From Comamonadaceae bacterium CG_4_9_14_3_um_filter_60_33 (GTDB lineage Bacteria > Pseudomonadota > Gammaproteobacteria > Burkholderiales > Burkholderiaceae_C), in contig PFUD01000136.1 of assembly GCA_002789915.1 (NCBI GenBank), positions 1 through 58,533 on the forward strand: DNA of 58,533 nt. The letters run 5' to 3'. The notes below the pieces were generated by a model, which was not told the origin of the DNA, made no database searches, and saw only the letters and a program-made list of their open reading frames with translations. The stretch's first letter is position 1. The number at the start of each line of letters is the position of its first letter. The position numbers and the translations under genes were made by a program. This document shows positions 15,030 to 27,624 of this stretch, one piece after another.

Positions 15030-17021
15030 ATGAGTGAAAAATCAATAAGCGACGAGCTGGCCGAAAAGAAAGACTGGATAACAGACGCGACTGAAACGCG
15101 CCCGCTCTGGGTGTTCGGGATCATATTCGGCGTGAGCCTTATTTTGGGTACGCTTCTGTTTGTTGTGATTTTGCAAACAGTCCCTTCTTGGGTGCCCGGA
15201 TGGTGGAAGAGGATTGAACTGGACACTTCGGGCGCCGGTGGGTTTCTACAGGGTGCGTGGGGAACAGCAGGGTCACTTGCCGCATCTTTTGTGGCAATCG
15301 TTCTGGCGCAACAGGCATTAGCACTGACGAAAAGGCAAGATAAATATAAGACGATACAGGATAAGGAGTCGGCAGTACTACAGCAGGAACAACAACAGTT
15401 ACAGCGCGAGCAAAACCGGATTCTTCAGCAAAATACTCCGGAATATCAAATTGCGTATCGGGCAGCAATGTCCAGTACGAAACTGGATTCTTTACAAATT
15501 CTCATTGGAAATTCTGAGAGAAAAAAGTTTAGGGGGCTTTCACCCACCCTTGCCGATGTGCTAAAGACGCATGAACCCAAAGGGGATGAGGTCGAGATAA
15601 AGACTGAGATCAAGAACGAATTGCTCAGTTCACGTTTTATCGGATTTACCGCAGACGTTGCAGAGAAAATGTTCGGGACAAATCGGCGCTTGGAAATTGA
15701 GACCCTGGCTTCTGAGTTGATCCTCAGCTCTAAGCCGACATTGGAAAAGTTGTTAATCAATCGTCTGAACGATACTGTTCACAGTATCGTGACTGCTTGT
15801 ATGGAAGATATAAAGCGGGTTCTTAAAGAGTCGAGTAGCTTTGCCGCAGACCCAGTTATCTTTCGGTTTGCTGAATATGAGGCGCTTAAGTCCACTGAAA
15901 GGTCAGAGGGTGTGCGAGGTGGCGTTTCAAAGTCTGCTTTCTACTTTGTGAACGTACTCTCAGCGCAGATGAGAGGTGGTAGCTATACCTACGTTGAGGG
16001 AAGTTTTTTTGAAAAAATCATCCGCGACAAGATTCAAAAAGCAGATCCAGATGTTCAGATACAAACTGCCTTGCCTACCAATGCCGCCGAATTTAGGCAG
16101 GGGTTGTGCGTGGTGACGCCCTTTGACTTCCAGCGTGCATCGTTGCTTGTAAAGCTTGAATCTACAGAGGGGGATGATTCGGCTTCACAGCAACTCGTTC
16201 TGGAAACATCAGAATTGCGAGGAAAACCTGATTTGGAAATCTTCAGGGCTATTAATGACAAGAAAAACACAAATTCAATTGTTTTCCTGGATCAGATTGA
16301 AGGAGCACAAGACAGCGTCGAGAAAGGAAAGTGGCTCACTTTCACGGAACATTTAAAACTGTGGGAAGGGGCGAGGCGATTAGTTGAAGTATTCGATGCA
16401 CAAGAAGGAAATTACGAATTTTTGGTTCGTAATTTCATTATGGATATTAAGCGTAAGTTGCCTGAGGCTTTATCTCCAAATGAAATTTCTACTTCAATGC
16501 TTGAATCACTATTACCGCGGTTCAATCAAGTGAAGATGGAATCTATCCAGACTAAGTTAGTTTCGATGTCAAATTACGAGTTAATTTTTAGACAGGTGGC
16601 AAAGGAATTTAATAAATCGTCGGGTAAGCTTGAAGAGTGTGTCCAGCAGTTTTTGATCAAACTCTTTGAGCAGCTAAAAATAATGGACGAATCCAGAATT
16701 TCTGAAAGTTTTGAAAGTTTTGAAAAATTATGTTCAGATTATAAGAATGTGACAGTAATTATTCGTGAGCTGGCGAGGCGACCATTTTTTGAGCGACCTT
16801 TTTATGGATGGATTATTCCCGGTAAGTGCTCTACTTCTGAGGATTGCAAACTTTTAACCGCTAAAGATATGCAGTTGGGATTTGTCGGTGTTTATTACTT
16901 GCTTGAAAAGGATGATGATTTTATTTTTCATCCGAACTCGATATACAAATGGTTGGTGTCAAACAATATTGAACTTGAAAGCGGTTCTGTTTTACGTGAC
17001 TCTGTGGTGATGGCGCTCTAA
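15030..17021 (+). CDS. Two-TM coiled-coil protein, large cytoplasmic domain
   Basis: I do not recognise this 663-residue protein. It has a charged N-terminus, TM1 (about 26-50), a short periplasmic loop, then GAWGTAGSLAASF leading into TM2 (about 77-97) and a Gln-rich coiled coil (about 98-135, QQEQQQLQREQNR). This TM2-coil arrangement resembles the anchor of putative abortive-infection (putAbiC-like) membrane proteins; that likeness is from memory and low in weight. The remaining 520 residues look alpha/beta and cytoplasmic without a catalytic motif I can name. Its 3' half is AT-rich compared with the FtsH fusion. It is the last gene of the accessory locus, 64 bases after the fusion protease. 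Confidence 0.75.
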   Translation: MSEKSISDELAEKKDWITDATETRPLWVFGIIFGVSLILGTLLFVVILQTVPSWVPGWWKRIELDTSGAGGFLQGAWGTAGSLAASFVAIVLAQQALALTKRQDKYKTIQDKESAVLQQEQQQLQREQNRILQQNTPEYQIAYRAAMSSTKLDSLQILIGNSERKKFRGLSPTLADVLKTHEPKGDEVEIKTEIKNELLSSRFIGFTADVAEKMFGTNRRLEIETLASELILSSKPTLEKLLINRLNDTVHSIVTACMEDIKRVLKESSSFAADPVIFRFAEYEALKSTERSEGVRGGVSKSAFYFVNVLSAQMRGGSYTYVEGSFFEKIIRDKIQKADPDVQIQTALPTNAAEFRQGLCVVTPFDFQRASLLVKLESTEGDDSASQQLVLETSELRGKPDLEIFRAINDKKNTNSIVFLDQIEGAQDSVEKGKWLTFTEHLKLWEGARRLVEVFDAQEGNYEFLVRNFIMDIKRKLPEALSPNEISTSMLESLLPRFNQVKMESIQTKLVSMSNYELIFRQVAKEFNKSSGKLEECVQQFLIKLFEQLKIMDESRISESFESFEKLCSDYKNVTVIIRELARRPFFERPFYGWIIPGKCSTSEDCKLLTAKDMQLGFVGVYYLLEKDDDFIFHPNSIYKWLVSNNIELESGSVLRDSVVMAL

Positions 17022-17197
17022 TCCTTACGTATCTAATTCCGAAAATGCTATCCTTTGCCTTAATACGAGGGTTTTGTGATTGCGCCTTGATATACATGGA
17101 TAAAGTGACACATGTTCTCCAAAAGATATTACTGACCCCTATTGTTTCTGAGTCCACTGGTGGATGCTTGAACTCTGCATAAAACTATGGAAAACGC

Positions 17198-17226
17198 AAA
17201 AAAGCCCGCAAGGCGCGGGCTTTTTT
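17198..17226. terminator. Bidirectional Rho-independent terminator
   Basis: The stem AAGCCCGC/GCGGGCTT with a five-base loop is flanked by an A-run on the left and a T-run on the right. It can end transcripts from the accessory locus (plus) and from rpmBG (minus, 18 bases after the rpmG stop). Confidence 0.88.
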
Positions 17227-17244
17227 GTGAGTCAGGAAACCGAA

Positions 17245-17415
17245 TTACTTCAGCTTGATTTCCTTGTAATCCACGTGCTTGCGAGCCTTGGGATCAAATT
17301 TCTTGATCAGCAGCTTTTCAGGTGTGGTTTTTTTGTTTTTGTCAGTCGTGTAGAAGTGACCGGTGCCGGCTGTCGATTCCAGCTTGATTTTTTCGCGTCC
17401 GCCTTTGCTTGCCAT
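17245..17415 (-). CDS. rpmG: Ribosomal protein bL33
   Basis: The 56-residue product starts [19 protein letters not shown] and ends [11 protein letters not shown], the usual bL33 pattern with the TGHFYTT core. The Cys pair of zinc-binding L33 forms is absent, as is usual in proteobacteria. It lies 17 bases after rpmB on the same strand, the standard rpmB-rpmG operon, and ends at the terminator at 17198-17226. Confidence 0.97.
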   Translation of the reverse strand: MASKGGREKIKLESTAGTGHFYTTDKNKKTTPEKLLIKKFDPKARKHVDYKEIKLK

Positions 17416-17432
17416 GATGGTTCCTTAATGAA

Positions 17433-17666
17433 TTACGCTTGACCGCGGGCGCGCAGGTCGGCGAGCACGGCGTCAATGCCATTTTTGTCGATCAAACGCA
17501 GACCGGCGTTGGAGATGCGCAGGCGCACCCAGCGGTTTTCAGACTCCACCCAGAAACGGCGGTATTGCAGGTTCGGCAGGAACCGGCGTTTGGTTCTGTT
17601 GTTGGCGTGGGAAACCTTGTTCCCGACCATTGGGCCTTTGCCCGTGACTTCACATACGCGTGCCAT
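17433..17666 (-). CDS. rpmB: Ribosomal protein bL28
   Basis: A 77-residue protein with [20 protein letters not shown] at its N-terminus and the [16 protein letters not shown] core, diagnostic of bL28. It is first in the rpmB-rpmG operon. The 169 bases upstream contain a TATAAT (minus strand, 17794-17789) that may be its -10 element. Confidence 0.97.
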   Translation of the reverse strand: MARVCEVTGKGPMVGNKVSHANNRTKRRFLPNLQYRRFWVESENRWVRLRISNAGLRLIDKNGIDAVLADLRARGQA

Positions 17667-17788
17667 GTGGACACTCCGATACTTTTAAACGGCCCTGACT
17701 GATGCCAGATGCCTCACCTCGCCAAGAATAGGGTGGCGGTAACCCGAATGCTGCCAGAACCCTCACGGGATAAGCAGCAAAGCCCGGC

Positions 17789-17794
17789 ATTATA
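17789..17794 (-). promoter_or_regulatory. Candidate -10 element for rpmBG
   Basis: A perfect TATAAT on the minus strand, 123 bases before rpmB, in the only non-coding gap upstream of the operon. The -35 region at 17-base spacing is poor, so the call is tentative. Confidence 0.4.
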
Positions 17795-17835
17795 GCCCGG
17801 CTTCGACCTTTTTCGGCTCTGGCGCTCTGGCCGGC

Positions 17836-21200
<3,365 letters not shown>

Positions 21201-21315
21201 GCCGCACACCGTGTGGGGCGGACTGGCACCCGCCATGGTCGACTTCAGTCGATCCCACAGCAAACTCAAACGCTGTGGCCAGACGTTTACCCAACCAACT
21301 CACAAAAGGTCAGCC

Positions 21316-21975
21316 TTGAAACGATTTTTCCTCTCAATGTTTTTGATCGGTACGTCCCTCAGCAGCGTCAACGCGGGCGGCCTGAGCAGCCTGGAGACTT
21401 TTGTCAAGACGGTGAAAACCGGCCAGGCCGACTTCACCCAGGTGGTTACCTCGCCCACCCGCGACGGCCAGGCGCCACGGGTCAAAACCTCCAGCGGCCA
21501 GTTTGAATTTGCCCGGCCCAACCGGTTCCGCTTCGACTATGCCAAACCCTTCGTGCAAACCATCGTCGCCGATGGGCAAACGCTGTGGTTGCATGATGTG
21601 GACCTGAATCAGGTCACGGCGCGCAAGCAGGCTGCGGTGCTTGGCTCGACGCCTGCCGCCCTGATCGCGTCCGCAGCAAATGTGCAGGCTTTGCAGGCTG
21701 ATTTTGTGCTGGCGGATGCGCCCGACCAGGACGGTTTGCAGTGGGTGCTGGCCACACCCAAGGCCAAAGACGGCCAGTTGCAGTCGGTGCGGGTTGGTTT
21801 CAGAACCACTGTCGGGCCGGATGATTCGGCGACCACGCTGGAGGTACTGGAGATACTCGACAGCTTTGGGCAGCGCTCGGTGCTGACTTTTGCTGACTTC
21901 AAGGTCAACCCGCCCATGATGGCGAGCACTTTCCAGTTCAGCACACCAAAGGGCGCGGACCTGATCCGGCAGTGA
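21316..21975 (+). CDS. lolA: Outer-membrane lipoprotein carrier LolA
   Basis: The 219-residue periplasmic chaperone ferries lipoproteins from LolCDE to LolB. Start is TTG 21316, because it gives a proper signal peptide (KRFFLSMFLIGTSLSSVNA) and has AAAAGG just upstream; longer in-frame starts precede the signal. The mature protein has LETFVKTVKTGQADFTQVV, then SSGQFEFARPNRFRFDY and VADGQTLWLHDVDLNQVT, all typical of LolA. It sits between ftsK and rarA and its stop overlaps the rarA start. Confidence 0.94.
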   Translation: MKRFFLSMFLIGTSLSSVNAGGLSSLETFVKTVKTGQADFTQVVTSPTRDGQAPRVKTSSGQFEFARPNRFRFDYAKPFVQTIVADGQTLWLHDVDLNQVTARKQAAVLGSTPAALIASAANVQALQADFVLADAPDQDGLQWVLATPKAKDGQLQSVRVGFRTTVGPDDSATTLEVLEILDSFGQRSVLTFADFKVNPPMMASTFQFSTPKGADLIRQ

Positions 21976-23297
21976 GCGCGCAGGTGGCTGATCTCTTCGC
22001 CAACAAGCCCAAACCCCCTCTGGCTGAAGCGCTTCGGCCCAAGGTGCTTGATGAAGTGATCGGGCAGTCGCATTTGCTCGGGAGTGGCAAACCGCTCAGG
22101 CTTGCTTTTGAGTCTGGCACGGCGCATTCCATGATTTTGTGGGGGCCGCCCGGGGTGGGCAAAACCACGCTGGCCAGATTGACTGCCCAGGCTTTTTCCT
22201 GCGAATTTGTGGCGCTGTCGGCGGTTTTCTCGGGGGTTAAGGACATTCGCGCGGCGATGGAGCAAGCCGAGCAAAACCTGGCGCAGGGCAAGCGCACGAT
22301 CTTGTTTGTGGATGAGATTCACCGCTTCAACAAGTCGCAGCAAGATGCCCTGTTGCCGTATGCCGAATCGGGCCTGGTGACCCTGATTGGTGCAACCACC
22401 GAGAACCCATCGTTCGAGGTGAATTCGGCCCTGTTGTCGCGCGCGCAGGTCTATGTTTTGAAATCGCTGACCGACGCTGAATTAAAGCAACTGCTGGTGC
22501 GCGCCACCCAAGGCGTGCTGGAGCATCTGAGTTTTGAAGACGCAGCGGTTAACACCTTGATTGGCTATGCCGATGGCGATGCCAGAAGGTTGTTGAATTT
22601 GCTTGAACAGTGCAGTACCGCAGCCGGTGCGGCGGGATGCACACACATTGACGCGGTTTTCATCCAGAATGCGTTGGCCTTGAATGCGCGGCGCTTTGAC
22701 AAGGGGGGCGACAACTTTTACGACCAAATTTCAGCTTTGCACAAATCAGTGCGGGGGTCCAACCCGGATGCTGCCCTTTATTGGTTGTGTCGCATGCTCG
22801 ACGGTGGCGCTGACCCAAAGTACCTGGCGCGTCGCATTGTGCGCATGGCATGGGAAGACATTGGCCTGGCCGACCCACGCGCGATGCAACTCGCCAACGA
22901 TGCCGCGCTGACTTTTGAGCGCCTGGGCAGCCCCGAGGGCGAGTTGGCCCTGGGTCAGGCGGTGATTTATCTGGCGATTGCGGCCAAAAGTAATGCGGGT
23001 TACACCGCTTTTAACAAGGCCCGTGCATTTGTCAAACAAGACAAAAGCCGAGAAGTTCCGGTTCACCTGCGCAATGCCCCCACCAAGCTGATGAAAGAGC
23101 TCGGTCACGGGCACGACTACCGCTATGCCCATGACGAACCCCATGCCTACGCAGCCGGGGAAAACTATCTTCCCGAAGACATGCCCAAACCGGGTTGGTA
23201 CCAACCGGTGCCCAGGGGCCTGGAAGCCAAAATTGCCGAAAAAATGGCTTTTTTGCAGGGGCTTGACGCGCAAGTCAACACCAAAAAAACAGTCTAA
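21972..23297 (+). CDS. rarA: Replication-associated recombination ATPase RarA
   Basis: A 441-residue AAA+ clamp-loader-like protein (RarA/MgsA, homologue of eukaryotic WRNIP1/Mgs1). Walker A is GPPGVGKTT, Walker [15 protein letters not shown], sensor 1 [11 protein letters not shown], and the C-terminal tetramerisation region has [15 protein letters not shown]. It acts at stalled forks. GTG 21972 overlaps the lolA stop (GTGA), implying coupled translation. The ftsK-lolA-rarA order is common in Burkholderiales. Confidence 0.95.
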   Translation: MSAQVADLFANKPKPPLAEALRPKVLDEVIGQSHLLGSGKPLRLAFESGTAHSMILWGPPGVGKTTLARLTAQAFSCEFVALSAVFSGVKDIRAAMEQAEQNLAQGKRTILFVDEIHRFNKSQQDALLPYAESGLVTLIGATTENPSFEVNSALLSRAQVYVLKSLTDAELKQLLVRATQGVLEHLSFEDAAVNTLIGYADGDARRLLNLLEQCSTAAGAAGCTHIDAVFIQNALALNARRFDKGGDNFYDQISALHKSVRGSNPDAALYWLCRMLDGGADPKYLARRIVRMAWEDIGLADPRAMQLANDAALTFERLGSPEGELALGQAVIYLAIAAKSNAGYTAFNKARAFVKQDKSREVPVHLRNAPTKLMKELGHGHDYRYAHDEPHAYAAGENYLPEDMPKPGWYQPVPRGLEAKIAEKMAFLQGLDAQVNTKKTV

Positions 23298-23596
23298 AGA
23301 AAAAAGTTTTCTACTTATTTGGCGATGGTGGTGTTCAAGGGTCACGAATCAGCTTCAGACCTGCCTGGCAGCTGCGCAAGCTAATGGCATGGGATTTGCG
23401 TGGATAGGACCATGTTCAGGGTAAACCCGTGCAATTCATGCCCCTTAATGGGGCAAGTGCGTGTCTACAATCGCGCCACTCAAACACGTTGTTGGCAGGT
23501 TTATTGCTGGCACGCCGGAACGGCTCACAAGGCTGCATAACGGTCGAGCAAAATTGTTGACGCAACCACCGGCCAAGAATCGGAGAAAGAATAACT
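23298..23596. promoter_or_regulatory. Gap upstream of livHMGF with a hairpin
   Basis: No gene is seen in these 299 bases. They must carry the liv promoter. A stable hairpin TGCCCC-ttaat-GGGGCA lies at 23439-23455, with a smaller GGG-taaa-CCC just left of it. There is no T-run, so it is not a clear terminator. No binding-protein gene (livJ) precedes the operon here. Confidence 0.45.
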
Positions 23597-24526
23597 ATGG
23601 AAACATTGATCCAGCAGATCATCAATGGTCTGGTGTTGGGCAGCATGTATGCCTTGGTGGCTTTGGGCTACACCATGGTGTACGGCATCATTGGCCTGAT
23701 CAACTTCGCCCACGGCGAGGTGCTGATGGTCGGCGCCCTGACCAGTTGGACCATCATCGGCTTGATGCAGGAGGCCATGCCCGGCGCACCGGGTTGGCTC
23801 ATTTTGTTGATCGCACTGATCATTGCCTGCATCGTGGCGGCAACGCTCAATTTCACGATCGAAAAGGTGGCCTACCGGCCGCTGCGCAACAGTCCGCGAC
23901 TGGCGCCGCTGATCACCGCCATTGGTATGTCGATCCTGCTGCAAACGCTGGCCATGATCATCTGGAAGCCCAACTACAAACCGTATCCGAACCTGATCGG
24001 CGGCACGCCCTACGAAATTGGCGGCGCCGTGATCTCGGTCACGCAGGTGTTCATTCTGGGTGTCACCGCGCTGTCACTGGCCATCCTGATGTACCTGGTC
24101 AACTACACCAAGCTGGGGCGCGCCATGCGCGCCACCGCTGAAAACCCGCGCGTGGCGGCGCTGATGGGCGTCAAGCCTGATGTGGTGATTTCGGCCACCT
24201 TTGTGATTGGTGCCGTGCTGGCTGCCATCGCCGGTGTCATGTGGGCCGCCAACTACGGCACGGTGCAGCACACCATGGGTTTTTTGCCCGGCCTGAAAGC
24301 GTTTACCGCTGCTGTGTTTGGCGGCATCGGCAACCTGGCTGGCGCCGTGGTGGGCGGCATTTTGCTGGGCCTGATCGAGTCGCTGGGGGCGGGCTACATC
24401 GGTAAGCTTACCGGCGGTGTGCTTGGCAGCCACTACTCTGACATTTTTGCGTTTGTGGTGCTGATCATCGTGCTCACGCTGCGGCCCTCGGGCTTGTTGG
24501 GTGAGCGTGTGGCAGACAGAGCCTAA
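23597..24526 (+). CDS. livH: Branched-chain amino acid ABC permease LivH
   Basis: The 309-residue polytopic protein starts METLIQQIINGLVLGSMYALVALGY, the usual LivH beginning, and keeps INFAHGEVLMVGA and the C-terminal GLIESLGAGYIG motifs. It forms the inner-membrane channel with LivM. GGAGAAAG precedes the ATG. It is first of four liv genes. The substrate could be branched-chain amino acids or another HAAT-family substrate such as amides or urea; the missing binding protein leaves this open. Confidence 0.93.
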   Translation: METLIQQIINGLVLGSMYALVALGYTMVYGIIGLINFAHGEVLMVGALTSWTIIGLMQEAMPGAPGWLILLIALIIACIVAATLNFTIEKVAYRPLRNSPRLAPLITAIGMSILLQTLAMIIWKPNYKPYPNLIGGTPYEIGGAVISVTQVFILGVTALSLAILMYLVNYTKLGRAMRATAENPRVAALMGVKPDVVISATFVIGAVLAAIAGVMWAANYGTVQHTMGFLPGLKAFTAAVFGGIGNLAGAVVGGILLGLIESLGAGYIGKLTGGVLGSHYSDIFAFVVLIIVLTLRPSGLLGERVADRA

Positions 24527-24537
24527 GGAGACCGAAC

Positions 24538-25623
24538 ATGACACAGCAAAAAAAGATCATCGTTTTCCTGCTGGCGGCCGCGGGCCTGCTGGTGCTGCCG
24601 CTGGTGTTGCAGGGCTTCGGCAACGCTTGGGTGCGCATTGCCGACATGGCGCTCCTGTATGTGCTGCTGGCGCTGGGCCTGAACATTGTGGTGGGCTACG
24701 CAGGTTTGCTCGACCTGGGCTACGTGGCGTTTTTTGCCATTGGTGCCTACATGTATGCACTGCTGGCTTCGCCGCACCTGATTGAAACCTTTCCGGCCAT
24801 CGCCGCCATGTTCCCTGACGGTTTGCATCTGCCGATCTGGCTGGTGATTCCGGCGGCGGCCGGTCTGGCGGGGCTGCTCGGGGTGTTGCTGGGCGCGCCC
24901 ACCTTGCGGTTGCGCGGCGACTACCTGGCCATCGTGACGCTGGGTTTCGGCGAAATCATCCGTGTGTTTATGAATAACCTGGACCATCCGGTCAACATCA
25001 CCAATGGCCCCAAGGGCCTCGGTCAAATTGACTCGCTGAGCTTTTTTGGTTTGAGTCTGGGTAAAAAAGTGGAAGTCCTCGGGTTTCAGGTGGCTTCTGT
25101 TTCGCTCTACTACTACCTGTTTCTGGCGTTGGTGGTGATCAGTGTGATCATCTCGCACCGCCTGCAACTCTCGCGCGTGGGGCGCGCCTGGATGGCGATT
25201 CGCGAAGACGAAATTGCCGCCAAGGCGATGGGCATCAACACCCGCAACCTGAAACTGCTGGCGTTTGGCATGGGCGCCACCTTTGGCGGTGTCTCGGGCG
25301 CCATGTTTGCCTCGTTCCAGGGCTTCATTTCACCTGAATCCTTTGCGCTAATGGAGTCCATCATGATCGTCTCGATGGTGGTGCTGGGCGGCATTGGCCA
25401 TTTGCCAGGTGTCATTTTGGGGGCGGTGGCGCTGTCAGCACTGCCCGAAGTCTTGCGCTATGTGGCCGGGCCGCTGCAAAACATGACAGGGGGCCGGCTC
25501 GATGCTTCCATCCTGCGCCAGCTGCTGATTGCGCTGGCCATGATCTCGGTCATGTTGCTGCGTCCGCGCGGTTTGTGGCCGTCACCCGAGCATGGCAAAT
25601 CACTGGCCAACACCAAGGCCTGA
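24538..25623 (+). CDS. livM: Branched-chain amino acid ABC permease LivM
   Basis: The 361-residue polytopic permease has the LivM motifs ALGLNIVVGYAGLLDLGYVAFFAIGAY and, in the cytoplasmic loop that contacts the ATPases, GRAWMAIREDEIAAKAMGI. It starts 11 bases after livH behind AAGGAG. A hydrophobic N-terminus and about ten membrane segments are visible. The length is normal for LivM without an ATPase fusion. Confidence 0.94.
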   Translation: MTQQKKIIVFLLAAAGLLVLPLVLQGFGNAWVRIADMALLYVLLALGLNIVVGYAGLLDLGYVAFFAIGAYMYALLASPHLIETFPAIAAMFPDGLHLPIWLVIPAAAGLAGLLGVLLGAPTLRLRGDYLAIVTLGFGEIIRVFMNNLDHPVNITNGPKGLGQIDSLSFFGLSLGKKVEVLGFQVASVSLYYYLFLALVVISVIISHRLQLSRVGRAWMAIREDEIAAKAMGINTRNLKLLAFGMGATFGGVSGAMFASFQGFISPESFALMESIMIVSMVVLGGIGHLPGVILGAVALSALPEVLRYVAGPLQNMTGGRLDASILRQLLIALAMISVMLLRPRGLWPSPEHGKSLANTKA

Positions 25624-25685
25624 GCTCTGGCGCTGCATGCCGGTTTGCCAACCGCAAGCAACCCAGCTGAACTACAAGGAATCAC

Positions 25686-26807
25686 ATGACAGACACTGTA
25701 CTCAACGTGGCCGGCGTTTCCAAACGCTTCGGCGGCCTGCAGGCCTTGAGCGACGTGGGCATTCAGATTTTGCGCGGCCAGGTCTACGGCCTAATCGGCC
25801 CCAATGGCGCTGGCAAAACCACGTTTTTCAACGTGCTCACCGGCCTGTACACCCCCGACACCGGCACTTTTGAGTTGGCCGGCAAGCCCTACCAGCCTAC
25901 CGCTGTGCACGAAGTTGCCAAAGCCGGCATCGCCCGCACGTTCCAGAACATTCGCTTGTTTGCCGAAATGACGGCGCTTGAAAACGTGATGGTCGGACGT
26001 CACGTGCGCACCCACTCTGGCCTGCTTGGTGCGGTGTTTCGCACGCCCGGTTTCAAGGCCGAGGAGGCCGCCATTGCCGAGCGCGCGCAAGAGTTACTGG
26101 CGTACGTGGGCATTGGTATTTTGCGCGGCCAGGTCTACGGCCTAATCGGCCCCAATGGCGCTGGCAAAACCACGTTTTTCAACGTGCTCACCGGCCTGTA
26201 CACCCCCGACACCGGCACTTTTGAGTTGGCCGGCAAGCCCTACCAGCCTACCGCTGTGCACGAAGTTGCCAAAGCCGGCATCGCCCGCACGTTCCAGAAC
26301 ATTCGCTTGTTTGCCGAAATGACGGCGCTTGAAAACGTGATGGTCGGACGTCACGTGCGCACCCACTCTGGCCTGCTTGGTGCGGTGTTTCGCACGCCCG
26401 GTTTCAAGGCCGAGGAGGCCGCCATTGCCGAGCGCGCGCAAGAGTTACTGGCGTACGTGGGCATTGGTAACCTAGCCGACTACAAGGCCCGTACCCTGAG
26501 TTATGGCGACCAGCGACGCCTGGAAATTGCCCGCGCCCTGGCCACCGACCCGCAATTGATTGCGCTCGACGAACCGGCGGCGGGCATGAACAGCACCGAA
26601 AAAGTGTTGCTGCGCGAGCTGATCGACAAAATCCGCAACGACAACCGCACCATTTTGCTGATTGAACACGACGTGAAACTGGTCATGGGCCTGTGCGACC
26701 GCGTCACCGTGCTCGATTACGGCAAGCAGATTGCCGAGGGGACGCCCGCCGATGTGCAACGCAACGAAAAAGTGATTGAAGCCTACCTAGGCACCGGAGG
26801 ACACTGA
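25686..26807 (+). CDS. livG: LivG ATPase with internal duplication of its N-terminal half
   Basis: LivG is normally about 255 residues; this reading frame has 373. The excess is a perfect 117-residue repeat: residues from ILRGQVYGLIGPNGAGKTT to LLAYVGIG occur twice in tandem. The predicted protein therefore has two Walker A motifs (GPNGAGKT) but only one signature (LSYGDQRR), one Walker B (LIALDEP) and one switch His (LIEHD). Without one repeat the protein would be a normal LivG of 256 residues. AAGGAATC precedes the ATG. Whether the duplicated protein works is unknown; an extra nucleotide-binding half could block dimerisation with LivF. Confidence 0.9.
   Translation: MTDTVLNVAGVSKRFGGLQALSDVGIQILRGQVYGLIGPNGAGKTTFFNVLTGLYTPDTGTFELAGKPYQPTAVHEVAKAGIARTFQNIRLFAEMTALENVMVGRHVRTHSGLLGAVFRTPGFKAEEAAIAERAQELLAYVGIGILRGQVYGLIGPNGAGKTTFFNVLTGLYTPDTGTFELAGKPYQPTAVHEVAKAGIARTFQNIRLFAEMTALENVMVGRHVRTHSGLLGAVFRTPGFKAEEAAIAERAQELLAYVGIGNLADYKARTLSYGDQRRLEIARALATDPQLIALDEPAAGMNSTEKVLLRELIDKIRNDNRTILLIEHDVKLVMGLCDRVTVLDYGKQIAEGTPADVQRNEKVIEAYLGTGGH
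25767..26469 (+). repeat. Perfect 351-bp tandem duplication inside livG
   Basis: Copy 1 is 25767-26117, copy 2 is 26118-26468, and one further base (26469) still matches. I saw no mismatch between copies, including at synonymous sites. An 11-base direct repeat, acgtgggcatt, lies at both original break points (25753-25763 and 26104-26114, in register), as expected for replication slippage or short-homology recombination. Confidence 0.95.
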
Positions 26808-26808
26808 C

Positions 26809-27525
26809 ATGGCCGAAGTTTTATTGAAAGTCACGGGCCTCAAAGTGGCTTACGGCGGCATCCAGGCCGTCAAAGGGGTCGATTTTGAGGTGTGCTCGGG
26901 CGAATTGGTGTCCTTGATCGGCTCCAACGGGGCAGGAAAAACCACCACCATGAAAGCCATCACCGGCTCGCTGCCGATCAGCGACGGTGACATTGAATAC
27001 CTGGGCAAGAGCATTCGCGGTCAGGGGCCGTGGGATCTGGTCAAGCAGGGCCTGGCCATGGTGCCCGAGGGTCGCGGTGTCTTTACCCGCATGACGATTA
27101 TCGAAAACCTGCAGATGGGCGCTTACATCCGCAACGACACGGCCGACATTTTGCAGGACATTGACAAGGTTTTCACCATTTTCCCGCGCCTGAAAGAACG
27201 CAAGGACCAGTTGGCCGGCACCATGAGCGGCGGCGAGCAGCAAATGCTGGCCATGGGCCGTGCGCTGATGAGCCGGCCCAAGGTGCTGCTGCTCGACGAG
27301 CCGTCGATGGGGCTGGCGCCGATCATGGTGGACAAGATTTTTGAAGTGGTGCGCGACGTCTATGCGCAGGGCGTCACCATTTTGCTGGTGGAGCAAAACG
27401 CCAGCCGCGCGCTGGCCATTGCCGATCGCGGTTATGTCATGGATTCGGGCCTGATCACCATGACGGGTGATGCCAAAACCATGCTGCATGACCCCAAGGT
27501 GCGCGCGGCGTACCTGGGCGAGTGA
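26809..27525 (+). CDS. livF: Branched-chain amino acid ABC ATPase LivF
   Basis: A normal 238-residue LivF: Walker A GSNGAGKTT, the LivF-typical MVPEGRGVFTRMTIIENL, signature MSGGEQQMLAMGRAL, Walker B VLLLDEPSMGLAP and the switch in LLVEQNA. GGAGG precedes ATG 26809, one base after the livG stop. It would pair with LivG beneath LivH-LivM. It is intact, unlike livG. Confidence 0.95.
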   Translation: MAEVLLKVTGLKVAYGGIQAVKGVDFEVCSGELVSLIGSNGAGKTTTMKAITGSLPISDGDIEYLGKSIRGQGPWDLVKQGLAMVPEGRGVFTRMTIIENLQMGAYIRNDTADILQDIDKVFTIFPRLKERKDQLAGTMSGGEQQMLAMGRALMSRPKVLLLDEPSMGLAPIMVDKIFEVVRDVYAQGVTILLVEQNASRALAIADRGYVMDSGLITMTGDAKTMLHDPKVRAAYLGE

Positions 27526-27624
27526 TGCTGGCGGATTGACCTGCGGCAGGTGCTGGCGGGGCGTGCTGGTGGTCAGGCTGGAGAAACCATGCTGACCGAA
27601 GGTTTTTTAATATTCATTGACATT

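Noticed and set aside
17164-17442. Plus-strand open frame of 92 codons
   Set aside because: It runs through the terminator hairpin and is antisense to rpmG.
25767-26469. Insertion sequence or mobile element inside livG
   Set aside because: The extra segment is a tandem copy of livG itself, without terminal inverted repeats or a transposase.
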